From assembly GCA_905210875.1 (NCBI GenBank), contig CAJLYN010000123.1:1-6636 (forward strand): DNA of 6,636 bases. The letters are read 5' to 3'. This document shows positions 1 through 6,576 of the stretch, piece after piece. Origin of the DNA: an uncultured Bacteroides sp. (lineage in GTDB: Bacteria > Bacteroidota > Bacteroidia > Bacteroidales > UBA11471). The first letter of the stretch is position 1. Each line of letters begins with the position of its first letter. The notes below the pieces were generated by a model. That model was not told the origin of the DNA, did not search any database, and was given only the letters and a program-made list of their open reading frames with translations. A program made the position numbers and the translations under genes.

Positions 1-38
1 TTCCAGATGGGCTTATGTATTTATAAATAATTCCAATC

Positions 39-71
39 ATTTGTGATAATATTTGCTATATAATCACAAAT
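39..71. repeat. 9-bp inverted repeat overlapping the leftward promoter
   Basis: ATTTGTGAT at 39-47 and its exact reverse complement ATCACAAAT at 63-71 are separated by 15 AT-rich bases. The right arm overlaps the putative -7 box of the promoter at 97-67 and the left arm falls roughly 15-25 bases after the expected transcription start. Two arms placed about two helical turns apart, centre to centre, would suit a dimeric repressor. A chance match in AT-rich DNA or an mRNA hairpin are the alternatives. No regulator is visible in the window. Confidence 0.4.
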
Positions 72-97
72 ATACTTTTTAATAAAGAAAGAAGCAA
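67..97 (-). promoter_or_regulatory. Putative Bacteroides-type promoter facing left
   Basis: On the minus strand, TTG (97-95) is followed after exactly 20 bases by TATATTTG (74-67). This matches the established Bacteroides consensus, a TTG-type -33 element and a TAnnTTTG -7 element with about 20 bp between them. Transcription would start near position 62 and run out of the window's left edge. An ATG on the minus strand at 40-38 opens a frame of 13 codons that is still open at position 1; it could be the start of the next gene but is too short to judge. The surrounding DNA is AT-rich, so a chance match is possible. Confidence 0.45.
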
Positions 98-125
98 TTA
101 GAATTCCGTTTGGTTGCTTTTTTTT
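84..125 (+). terminator. Hairpin with T tract, terminator-like
   Basis: AAGCAA (92-97) pairs with TTGCTT (114-119) across a 16-base loop. The stem can lengthen through A/G-T pairs because 84-91 is purine-rich and 118-125 is a run of eight T. Read on the plus strand this resembles an intrinsic terminator, which would suit a gene entering from the left. Read on the minus strand the stem is followed by TTCTTTCTTT, so it could also act on leftward transcripts. It overlaps the upstream part of the putative leftward promoter, so one of the two calls may be wrong. Confidence 0.35.
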
Positions 126-166
126 GTAAAATTAACTGCTATAATTGTGCTTTTTCTTTATTATCA

Positions 167-198
167 ACTGATATTTTCTTTTTAAAGAAAATATCAGT
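167..198. terminator. 15-bp perfect AT-rich hairpin downstream of the operon
   Basis: CTGATATTTTCTTT (168-181) and its exact reverse complement (184-197) flank two bases, and A167/T198 add a fifteenth pair. It lies about 100 bases beyond the stop codon of the last minus-strand gene and is the longest perfect palindrome I found in the window. A role as the operon's transcript end or RNA-stabilising 3' hairpin is likely from position. No uninterrupted U tract follows on either strand, so it is not a textbook intrinsic terminator, and a protein-binding palindrome remains possible. Confidence 0.45.
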
Positions 199-300
199 CT
201 TGTTTCCGGTCTTTTGCTTTAAGTGCTTGATTGGGTATCCTCGGAGGAGGCTACTTGTCAGGCTGTTCTGTATATGATGTAAGCATACGGTGTGAATGTG

Positions 301-678
301 TCAATAGATGTATTCAACGTCGGACTTCTTGAATCGGAGAATACGGGTGTCGTAACTGCTGGCTCCGTTTTTCATCAGGTACAGGTTGGACATACCCCCG
401 TTCATGTACCACCCTTCACCGGTGGGGGAGTAAACCCCGAAAAGGATATTGTTGTAATGCCCCGAATGCATTATGCCGGCATCGTTCCACTGTGCCGCCG
501 GGCCATACCATACAAGTGGCTCGTGTTCGGGATAGTCGGGGCTCGACATGGCAACATAGATGATGTCCGATACGGTCGTGGTGCCTACGGGTATGTCGTT
601 CTTGCGAAGTTGCTGACGTTTTATCTGTGAATGTCCGTTCCAAGGATTTTTCAATGTGTGGGTTCCGTTATACATCAT
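301..678 (-). pseudogene. 3' part of the frameshifted adhesin-like lipoprotein (FISUMP-like C-terminus)
   Basis: This frame carries the missing C-terminal end of the gene at 2585-675. Its true reading extends upstream of the ATG pair at 678: the same frame gives EEFNRLFDATDYIW just before MMYNGTH, which follows on naturally from GYEL in the upstream frame. The end matches the intact 753-residue paralogue: both share a QWN motif about 50-65 residues before the stop, a TRxIR/TRILR strand, and a terminal VEYIY. Such a closing strand is typical of FISUMP-like domains. It is therefore not an independent gene; the ATG at 678 has no special upstream signal and the product would have no export signal. 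Confidence 0.8.
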
Positions 679-2585
679 CCATATATAGTCTGTCGCATCG
701 AACAGCCGGTTGAACTCTTCAGCTCGTATCCGTCGGGTGAAAGAGATTTCGGGTCCAATTTGTTGATGTGTACTTTTTCGTCTCGGGTGAATCGTTCCAA
801 GACAACGACGCCGTCTTGTTCGATAACCTGCATACCTTGCCCGCTGCCACCTTGGTATGCCCAGCCCCAGAGGTCGAAAAAGTCTGCCGCTGAGCAGGAG
901 GTGAGATATTGAAAGAGGGTCATGCCCGATTGTGCGGCCGGGTCGGACGAGGAGAGTATCTGATCTTCAAAACTCTTTGAGTTCTTGATGGCATTGTATT
1001 TGCACCACCACACACCATGCAGCCATGTTACCGGCAAGCCGTAATTGCGACGTATTACGGTATAGGCTTCCCGGTCGGTGTTGTCTTCTTTGTTTCTGAT
1101 GACAAGGGTGGCCGATTGCTTGCGACCGTTGGCCGTGGGGTCATTGGGGCGCCAACCGCCCAACACGCGGTATCGGTTGCCGTCACTCTCGGCCTCAATC
1201 TTTATCCAGGCATCTTCTCCTTCTTCAAATTCTACAATCATCTCTTTTTCGGACGGAAGCGTAAAAATACCGAACTCGTTGTCTATGTAGCGGCCGAAAT
1301 CGTGGGTATATGTATCTGTCCCGAACTCCAACGCCCCTTCGCTGGTTGTGGGGTTTCCCGTCATACGTATGTGAATGTGGTCTTCGGGGTAGGAGTTATG
1401 CAGTCCTTTCCGATGGAAATAGAGCGAGAGGTCAGCCGTTTTCATGTTGGGTGCATAGAGTTTTTTGCGAATCCTGAAAAGGTTGATGCCCGATAAAGAG
1501 TTTTCGGCCTTATTGCTGAGTTCCGGGTCGGAGACCGGTTCTACGGTCAGCAAGTCATCGGCTACCGGCACGACCTCCAATTCGCTGTCGCTTTTTATGG
1601 CCATGATGAAATCGGTTTCCAGATGTGGCAGTATGAGCATGGTACCCTCCTGGGCAATCGTTACATTACGGGGTAGCGCCACAAGGGTCGAGTCTATGGT
1701 AAGGGGTGAGTCTATTCCCGGTTTCAAAGCGGTGTCTCCGCCGTCTTTCCATTCCTCTACGGTGAGTTGAACCTCTTTGTCGACCACATCTTTGCGGAGG
1801 GTGATGGAGTAGACCGTATTGCGGGAAATCGTTTCGGGCAAATCGCTTTCGAGCGAGTACTCTTTTCCCTCGATGGTAGCGTTTAACACGACCTTCAAGT
1901 CCCGATTGTGCTGCTCATACACATACAGGATTCCCGGCTCGGTATCGTGATACGGTTGTTCCGGTACAAGCGAAATGTCGGTCGTGTCTCTCACTTCGGG
2001 CGAGACGACCTCTGATTGGGGAAAGAGGTAGGCATTCTTCGCTACATTCTTAAAGGTTATCTCTTTTACCTCGACCGTTCCGGCCACGGCAATTCGCAAA
2101 TCGAAGCGGGCGGCCGCTCTTTTCAGCGATACCGGGATTACATAATCCGACGGGTTGGATAGCGATACGACACCGGTATATACCCTTTCGGCTTTTCCAT
2201 CGGTGGAGTGTATGATGGTTTTGCGCCATTCCTCTTCCGAGAGTCCCGGTGCGGGCGATGCGAAGTCGGGGAGAAGGGAGGCGTTGGCCACAACATACAG
2301 ATTCCCTTTCATGGCATCGAGCCGAAATTCATATTTGCTGTGGGCCTGTTTGCTCCCGATATATTCTTTTACAAATTTCCCCTCATCAAAAAGATAGGCG
2401 CCTATCTCTTCTATATTGTCTTCACTGTCGACCTCTGTCTGATTGTCAGAAAAAAGATACGATACCTCTGCGCATATTATCCTGTCGCTGTTTTCAAAAA
2501 GGTCCTCTCCGTGCGACTGGTCGTCGCAGGACAAACCGGTCAGTAACAGAAGTGTAAGAAAGAAAACCGAATATATTTTTCTCAT
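675..2585 (-). CDS. Fimbrillin-like/adhesin-like lipoprotein, C-terminally frameshifted
   Basis: This is a large exported lipoprotein, read as 636 residues before a premature stop. The start is placed at the ATG at 2585, not 2633, because it gives a clean lipoprotein signal (LLLTGLSC, lipidated Cys20) and because 2633 lies inside a GC hairpin. Residues 30-165 and 165-290 resemble the two-part fimbrillin fold (LYVVANA near 96-102, PVSLKRAAARFDL at 151-163, SRNTVYSITLRKD then a VEEW strand). Residues 295-410 look Ig/BACON-like and 415-515 form another beta domain. From about 520 (WWCKYN, SFEDQI, YQGGSGQGM, SPDGYEL) it is FISUMP-like. After GYEL (codon at 722-720) the frame is lost; adding one base restores a protein of about 761 residues ending at 301, close to its 753-residue paralogue. 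The likely role is a surface tip or adhesin subunit of a type V-like pilus. The family assignment is inferred from motifs. Confidence 0.8.
   Translation of the reverse strand: MRKIYSVFFLTLLLLTGLSCDDQSHGEDLFENSDRIICAEVSYLFSDNQTEVDSEDNIEEIGAYLFDEGKFVKEYIGSKQAHSKYEFRLDAMKGNLYVVANASLLPDFASPAPGLSEEEWRKTIIHSTDGKAERVYTGVVSLSNPSDYVIPVSLKRAAARFDLRIAVAGTVEVKEITFKNVAKNAYLFPQSEVVSPEVRDTTDISLVPEQPYHDTEPGILYVYEQHNRDLKVVLNATIEGKEYSLESDLPETISRNTVYSITLRKDVVDKEVQLTVEEWKDGGDTALKPGIDSPLTIDSTLVALPRNVTIAQEGTMLILPHLETDFIMAIKSDSELEVVPVADDLLTVEPVSDPELSNKAENSLSGINLFRIRKKLYAPNMKTADLSLYFHRKGLHNSYPEDHIHIRMTGNPTTSEGALEFGTDTYTHDFGRYIDNEFGIFTLPSEKEMIVEFEEGEDAWIKIEAESDGNRYRVLGGWRPNDPTANGRKQSATLVIRNKEDNTDREAYTVIRRNYGLPVTWLHGVWWCKYNAIKNSKSFEDQILSSSDPAAQSGMTLFQYLTSCSAADFFDLWGWAYQGGSGQGMQVIEQDGVVVLERFTRDEKVHINKLDPKSLSPDGYELKSSTGCSMRQTIYG
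711..722 (-). other. Frameshift site in the adhesin-like gene
   Basis: On the minus strand the frame encoding GYEL ends at 722-720 (CTG), and the frame encoding EEFNRLF starts at the last G of that codon. Net loss of one base (or four) explains the break: 301-2585 is 2285 nt, one short of a multiple of three. The local sequence CTGAAGAG has no long homopolymer and no canonical X-XXY-YYZ slippery heptamer, so programmed frameshifting is not supported. Mutation or sequencing error are the likely causes. Confidence 0.75.
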
Positions 2586-2626
2586 AATGTCCATATCATT
2601 TTCTATGTGTAACAAAGATTGCAAGC

Positions 2627-2650
2627 GCCCCACGCCGTGGGGCTTTTTTT
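2627..2650 (+). terminator. GC-rich hairpin with T7 tail between two fimbrial genes
   Basis: GCCCCAC (2627-2633) pairs perfectly with GTGGGGC (2637-2643) over a 3-base loop and is followed by seven T (2644-2650). This is a textbook intrinsic terminator, but for plus-strand transcripts. The flanking genes are on the minus strand, where the hairpin is preceded by a run of A and followed by a mixed sequence. In the operon mRNA the hairpin would begin within a few bases of the stop codon at 2651-2649, so it may protect the upstream message from 3' decay or reduce read-through into the next gene. Alternatively it stops antisense transcripts. Confidence 0.6.
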
Positions 2651-3554
2651 AATTTGAAGAGCTCAGCGTGTGGGGCACGAGTTCGGTATCAGGCCCTTCT
2701 TCCCATTCGTCGAAAGAGACTTCGACCGTTACATCGATGACATCCTGGCGGACGGTTATCGTATAAATCGTGTTGCGCATGATGTCGCCGTTAAACGCTT
2801 TTGTCAGGGTATGAGACTTCCCGTTGATAACGGCTTCGACACTTATTTCAAGATTCTCATTGGCCTGTTCATAGGCATAGAATACGGCCGGAGTATCTGT
2901 CGCAAGCGGGGTGTCGAAAGAGACACTCATGTCGCCCACAGGGACTTCCTGGGGGGTGTATGCGCTGCCGTCGGAAAAAAGGGTGCCTGATTGTGCGGCA
3001 TTCTTCAAGGTGATGCGGCTTACCGATGCTGTACCCGCGGTTCTGATTTGGAGGTCGAAACGGGCAAATCCTCTTTTCAGACTCACCGGGAGTGTGGTCT
3101 GTGAGGCCTCCATGTGGTTCAGATTTACACTCCCCGAATAGAAATGTACCGGTGCATTGTTTTTCACCGTCATACATCTCTTCAACCACTCTTCCTCCGT
3201 TATCTCCTGACTTTTCAACTCTTCCAGGTGAATCTGTTCTTGGGTATTTGCCAGTACATACAATGTTCCGGCATATTTGTCGAGTTGTATGTCGAAACTG
3301 TTTCCTGAGAGAACAAGGTTGTTATAGATACGGGTCATCTTTCCGTCCTCAAATATACAAGCCTGCATATCTGTTATGATACTCTCGTTTTCCAGGACCG
3401 GCCCGATGCCATCATATTCTGTTATGGAAGTTTTTACGGTTCTGTGGCCATCTCCATTTCCATCGGGGAAGGAGGGGGTTGTTGCATCATCTTTCGAGCA
3501 TGATACGAAAAGGCTTAAAGATGCGAATACGGTATAGAAAAGTCTTGTTTTCAT
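2649..3554 (-). CDS. Fimbrillin-like lipoprotein (FimB/Mfa2- or Mfa-like pilus subunit)
   Basis: This 301-residue exported lipoprotein is predicted to sit on the cell surface. The N-terminus MKTRLFYTVFASLSLFVSC gives a lipobox with Cys19, followed by SKDD, which fits the Bacteroidetes lipoprotein surface-export signal (a K then acidic residues just after the Cys). Residues 40-170 and 170-290 show the two-part fimbrillin pattern: GTLYVLANT at 96-104, LPVSLKRGFARFDLQI at 155-170, AVFYAYEQ at 223-230, MRNTIYTITVRQD at 259-271, and a final FDEWEEG strand. It is clearly paralogous to the first 290 residues of the gene at 2585 and more distantly to the one at 5867, but lacks their C-terminal adhesin-like half. 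By size it could be a stalk or anchor subunit. No Shine-Dalgarno sequence is seen; the region before the ATG is A-rich, as usual in Bacteroidetes. The family call is from motifs, and stalk versus anchor cannot be decided. Confidence 0.8.
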   Translation of the reverse strand: MKTRLFYTVFASLSLFVSCSKDDATTPSFPDGNGDGHRTVKTSITEYDGIGPVLENESIITDMQACIFEDGKMTRIYNNLVLSGNSFDIQLDKYAGTLYVLANTQEQIHLEELKSQEITEEEWLKRCMTVKNNAPVHFYSGSVNLNHMEASQTTLPVSLKRGFARFDLQIRTAGTASVSRITLKNAAQSGTLFSDGSAYTPQEVPVGDMSVSFDTPLATDTPAVFYAYEQANENLEISVEAVINGKSHTLTKAFNGDIMRNTIYTITVRQDVIDVTVEVSFDEWEEGPDTELVPHTLSSSN

Positions 3555-3605
3555 TATCGGCGTTTCGGTTAAAGTTTGGTGTTCCTATTTTTATGGTTTT
3601 CAGTG

Positions 3606-5867
3606 TCAATCGTAGATATATTCTACGGGAGTCTTGATGCATCTTATCAGTCGCGTCTTTGTGGCATTGTTGGCTACATATTTAATCCAGTTTTCATTGG
3701 GTTTTATGGTGCTTGCATATCCTTCCATTGTCCACGTCTGACTGCTGTTTCCATTAGTGGCCAGGAGCAGGTTCATGCGGGCAATATTCCCATGTGTCGT
3801 GTTCCACTGGTGCCCCAGCCCGTTAAGGAGGTAATGAGAACCGTTTATCTCAAAATCGTAGAACGATATGATTCCATAGTTATGACCTAGGAAATTGACA
3901 TCTCTCTCTACAATCGTAATCCGTATATCTTGCCCGGCGCTGTTTTGATACGTCCGTGAGCCTACACCTCCAAGGTTGAAGTTCCCATTTTTAGAAAAGA
4001 CGAGGTAATCATCATAGTCGGGAATCTGGTATCCTTGCGGAGCCATCTCTGTCGGGGGGAGCAACCCGAAGTTCTGAGCCTGCGAGGCCATTCCTTCGTG
4101 ATAAAATGCGGTCCCGTCGTGGCGTAGCGGCAGTCCCTGGCTGTTCCCACCTTGATATTGGTCGCCCAATATTTTCAGGAGTTCATCGTCGGCTACGGTC
4201 GTCAGGTAAGAAAGCAGTTCGTGATGGGGTGCCGGGTCGTTGGGGATTGTTATCTGGTCTTCAAAAGATTTTACATCTCCCCGCAAGTTGTATTTGCACC
4301 ACCATGTTTCACCTATCTTCACTACGGGTAACCCCCAGTTTATCCTTCGCACGGTATAGGTCTCTTCGTTGCTTCCATCTTCGTCCGAAATGATTATCCG
4401 GCCCTCTTGAATCCGTCCGTCAGCTTTGGGGTCGTTGGGTTTCCATCCACCGACAATACGGTATCTCTTGCCTGGCATATCTGCCGGATCAATCGCTTCG
4501 GAGACTGTTTCGGCGGCTTTCAGCCATGCCGATTCATCGGCATCAAATTCTACGTGGAGTATCTTGTGGGGTGGGAGCGTGATGATACCCAGTTCTCCGT
4601 CGATGTATTGCTTGAAATCGCACATTGCGTTGTCGTCAAAACGAATAGCCCCATCTACCTCTATCGGGTTGGCCTCGATAATAAGTACGACTCTACCGAG
4701 ATTGGTTGCGTCGTTGTCATAGATGTCCAAATGGATTCTTTCGGCCGTCCGACCGGGCATACGCCGGCGGCTGCTGACGGAAACTTCGGCTATTTTTTCT
4801 AAGAGGCTTCTCTCTTTATTGACGTTATGAGATATTTCTACGCCGGCTACCGCGCCGTCGATGGTTACGGTAGCGTTTGCCTCGGCCATGAGCGCCAATA
4901 CAAAGTCGCTTCCATGATATGGAACAAAGACGGTGTCTCTTGTTTCATTCACCCTTACTCCATCGGAGAGCGTGGAGTTTTCTACTTCAACAAGACCTTC
5001 GATCGATGGGCTCGACCCGGCCGATGTTCCCGCCTCCCAGCCATCACTTTCGATAACGAGTTGCATTTCGGCACCCTTCCCGTGAATTTTCAGGGTGTGA
5101 ACCTCGTTTCGGCGTATCACCGACGGGAGCGCTGCTTTAAGCAGGTGCAAACCGTCTCCGAATGTAATGGTAACCTCTACGAAAAGCGAATCGTTTATCT
5201 GTTCGGGAATATAGAGGAGCGTCTCACTTTTGTTCTCGACAGGAGCATCGGCGTACTCTTTTATGAAATCAAACCTGGCAGCCGATGCGGCGGTCGCTAC
5301 ATTTTCTCTGGCCATGACATAGCCTTTATCGGCCAAATTATGAATGATGACTTTTTGTACCTGTACACCCTTTTCGAGAGATTCGATATCGACCCTTGCC
5401 ATGCTTCGTGTCATCGCCACGACGGCAGAGGTCGATTTTTCGATATCGGTCTTGCCTGTCATCAGCAGACCGTCGCCAGTCATCTCTTCGATGCTGCCTT
5501 CCATGGCGAGAAACTCGTCGAGGGTCGAGTATTGGGGCGTGAGAGTTCCGGCACCCTTTAATGATGTAGAGTTACACAATATGTATAGTGTGCCCGAGAA
5601 AGTTGCCGGCGCAAAAGCATACTGGTTTGTACCACCTGTCTGCGAGGGCGTGATTACTTCTTCGAGTATGCCGTCGACAAAACGATAACCGGTTACATTC
5701 TTGATGATGGATTCGTTGCCGCTTCCCGACAGATTATCGGGCGACAACCTTACGGTTATCATTTGGGCATTTCCGGTCTCCAACATATCGAGGTTTTCGT
5801 TACACCCCACTATTCCCCAGAGCAGGAAAAGAAATACAGGCGTGAGTTTGAAGATTCTTGTATTCAT
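3606..5867 (-). CDS. Large fimbrillin-like lipoprotein with FISUMP-like C-terminal domain (putative pilus tip adhesin)
   Basis: This intact 753-residue lipoprotein has its lipobox Cys at position 22 (LWGIVGC), followed by NENLD. Residues 35-165 and 165-285 follow the fimbrillin pattern (GTLYILCNS at 92-100, MTRSMARVDI at 152-161, IRRNEVHTLKI at 251-261, then a closing strand with GW at 276-277). Residues 295-400 look like a BACON/Ig-type sandwich (VFVPYHGSDFVLAL, then ERIHLDIYDND and VVLIIEAN). Residues 400-510 form a second beta domain (YIDGELGIITLPPHK, YRIVGGWKPNDP). From about 515, TWWCKYN, SFEDQI, YQGGNSQGL, APQGYQIP and TRLIRCIK match the layout of FISUMP-type domains, which in known Bacteroidales pili occur on tip subunits. 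It starts 19 nt after the protease gene, so it is probably co-transcribed. It is the better reference for the broken paralogue at 2585. Binding target is unknown. Confidence 0.8.
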   Translation of the reverse strand: MNTRIFKLTPVFLFLLWGIVGCNENLDMLETGNAQMITVRLSPDNLSGSGNESIIKNVTGYRFVDGILEEVITPSQTGGTNQYAFAPATFSGTLYILCNSTSLKGAGTLTPQYSTLDEFLAMEGSIEEMTGDGLLMTGKTDIEKSTSAVVAMTRSMARVDIESLEKGVQVQKVIIHNLADKGYVMARENVATAASAARFDFIKEYADAPVENKSETLLYIPEQINDSLFVEVTITFGDGLHLLKAALPSVIRRNEVHTLKIHGKGAEMQLVIESDGWEAGTSAGSSPSIEGLVEVENSTLSDGVRVNETRDTVFVPYHGSDFVLALMAEANATVTIDGAVAGVEISHNVNKERSLLEKIAEVSVSSRRRMPGRTAERIHLDIYDNDATNLGRVVLIIEANPIEVDGAIRFDDNAMCDFKQYIDGELGIITLPPHKILHVEFDADESAWLKAAETVSEAIDPADMPGKRYRIVGGWKPNDPKADGRIQEGRIIISDEDGSNEETYTVRRINWGLPVVKIGETWWCKYNLRGDVKSFEDQITIPNDPAPHHELLSYLTTVADDELLKILGDQYQGGNSQGLPLRHDGTAFYHEGMASQAQNFGLLPPTEMAPQGYQIPDYDDYLVFSKNGNFNLGGVGSRTYQNSAGQDIRITIVERDVNFLGHNYGIISFYDFEINGSHYLLNGLGHQWNTTHGNIARMNLLLATNGNSSQTWTMEGYASTIKPNENWIKYVANNATKTRLIRCIKTPVEYIYD

Positions 5868-5886
5868 TTTAAGTCAAAAAAAGCGG

Positions 5887-6576
5887 TTACTGATAAAGAG
5901 TCGGATTTTTACTGCTGTTGAGGTAATGGGGCGAGTTTATGGGCATTTCGTTCAGATGCGTTACATAAAAATGGTTCATAAGCTCTTGTGCCCAAGGACC
6001 ATAGGTGAAGGCGCTGCTATGGTTGTAGCCCATCACGTGCCCCAGCTCATGAAACATGATTTCGCAGGCATAGGTGTTGGTATAGTGATTCAGCCAGCCC
6101 GATTGATATACTCCAAAGGCAGAACCTCCCCCCAGTCCGATAATCCCATTTCCCGGATATACCAGCCCGACATTCAGTGTGCGTTCCTGTCTCATCTGTT
6201 GCAATACGACGTCGGCAGTAACCTTGTCGGTTACACCACCATTGCCATACAGCCGGTCTTCGTTTGCCCGTAATATCTCTTCGTGTTCGGGCATGTCGAT
6301 CATGTATGTAAAGTTCAGGAAGAAAGCTACGGCTTCGCGACAATGCACTGGGCGGATTCCCATCCAGTTTCCGACAGGACCACCATCGGGTCGGGTCGGA
6401 TCGCCTCCATACAGGTCGAACCGTATGTTCCACCCGTGAATGATGGCCTTTAACTTTTCCAGGTAGGGATCATCTGACTCAATCTTAAACACAACTCCCG
6501 AAAAATCTTCGGCTTGCATCATGGGTATTCTGACAATCTTTCCCGATTCCGAACGGTAGTACAACCCTTTCTTCAA
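5887..6576 (-). CDS. Metzincin-like zinc metalloprotease, 5' end missing or frameshifted
   Basis: The 229-residue open reading carries HELGHVMGYNH at residues 176-186 (6051-6019). This is an exact HExxHxxGxxH: His176, His180 and His186 would bind zinc and Glu177 would be the catalytic base. Met200 (in QELMNHF) or Met211 could be the metzincin Met-turn. The sequence before it (WMGIRPVHC, FFLNFTYMIDMP, LYPGNGIIGLGGGSAFG-like strands) is compatible with a metzincin catalytic domain of about 170 residues. It may belong to the Bacteroidales lipoprotein metzincins (BF0631-like), but that is a guess. The only start in frame is TTG at 6576, with no signal peptide, which is unlikely for this organism and context. 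An in-frame TAA at 6609-6607 blocks extension, while the -1-related frame is open to the window edge, so an N-terminal region with export signal has probably been lost by frameshift. Gene order suggests a link to the fimbrial genes. Confidence 0.7.
   Translation of the reverse strand: MKKGLYYRSESGKIVRIPMMQAEDFSGVVFKIESDDPYLEKLKAIIHGWNIRFDLYGGDPTRPDGGPVGNWMGIRPVHCREAVAFFLNFTYMIDMPEHEEILRANEDRLYGNGGVTDKVTADVVLQQMRQERTLNVGLVYPGNGIIGLGGGSAFGVYQSGWLNHYTNTYACEIMFHELGHVMGYNHSSAFTYGPWAQELMNHFYVTHLNEMPINSPHYLNSSKNPTLYQ

Larger units (their letters stand above)
1..300. other. AT-rich intergenic region, no convincing gene
   Basis: No open frame in this stretch has a family resemblance, and base composition is clearly more AT-rich than in the coding regions to the right. 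It holds, from right to left, a 15-bp perfect hairpin, a hairpin followed by a T tract, a leftward promoter and an inverted repeat, each listed separately. About 100 bases just downstream of the last stop codon (199-300) are less AT-rich and show no structure beyond a short TCCTC/GGAGGA palindrome around 239-249. I see no tRNA, CRISPR repeat or insertion-sequence end. Confidence 0.7.

Noticed and set aside
1..40. Minus-strand ORF starting at ATG 40-38 and open to the window edge
   Set aside because: Only 13 codons are visible, with no recognisable motif, so it is mentioned only as a possible target of the leftward promoter.
124..145. TATAAT-like box with an upstream TTGTAA on the plus strand
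   Set aside because: The spacing is only about 10 bases, and Bacteroidales use a different promoter consensus. AT-rich DNA gives such matches by chance.
239..249. Shine-Dalgarno-like GGAGGAGG on the plus strand
   Set aside because: No plausible plus-strand gene follows at the right distance, and Bacteroidales rarely rely on such sites. It is part of a short palindrome in non-coding sequence.
711..730. Programmed -1 ribosomal frameshifting at the break in the adhesin gene
   Set aside because: No slippery heptamer is present around CTGAAGAG, and no strong stem directly downstream was apparent. A simple deletion or sequencing error explains it better.
2586..2633. Earlier ATG at 2633 as the start of the 636/761-residue lipoprotein
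   Set aside because: It adds 16 residues (MGRLQSLLHIENDMDI) ahead of a complete lipoprotein signal and begins inside the GC hairpin. The ATG at 2585 (or possibly 2594) gives a normal signal peptide.
4827..5561. 244-codon plus-strand open frame opposite the 753-residue gene
   Set aside because: Its translation is rich in Cys, Arg and His with no family motif, signal peptide or initiation context, and it lies wholly opposite a well-supported gene. The same applies to the plus-strand frames at 1017-1496 and 5701-6273.
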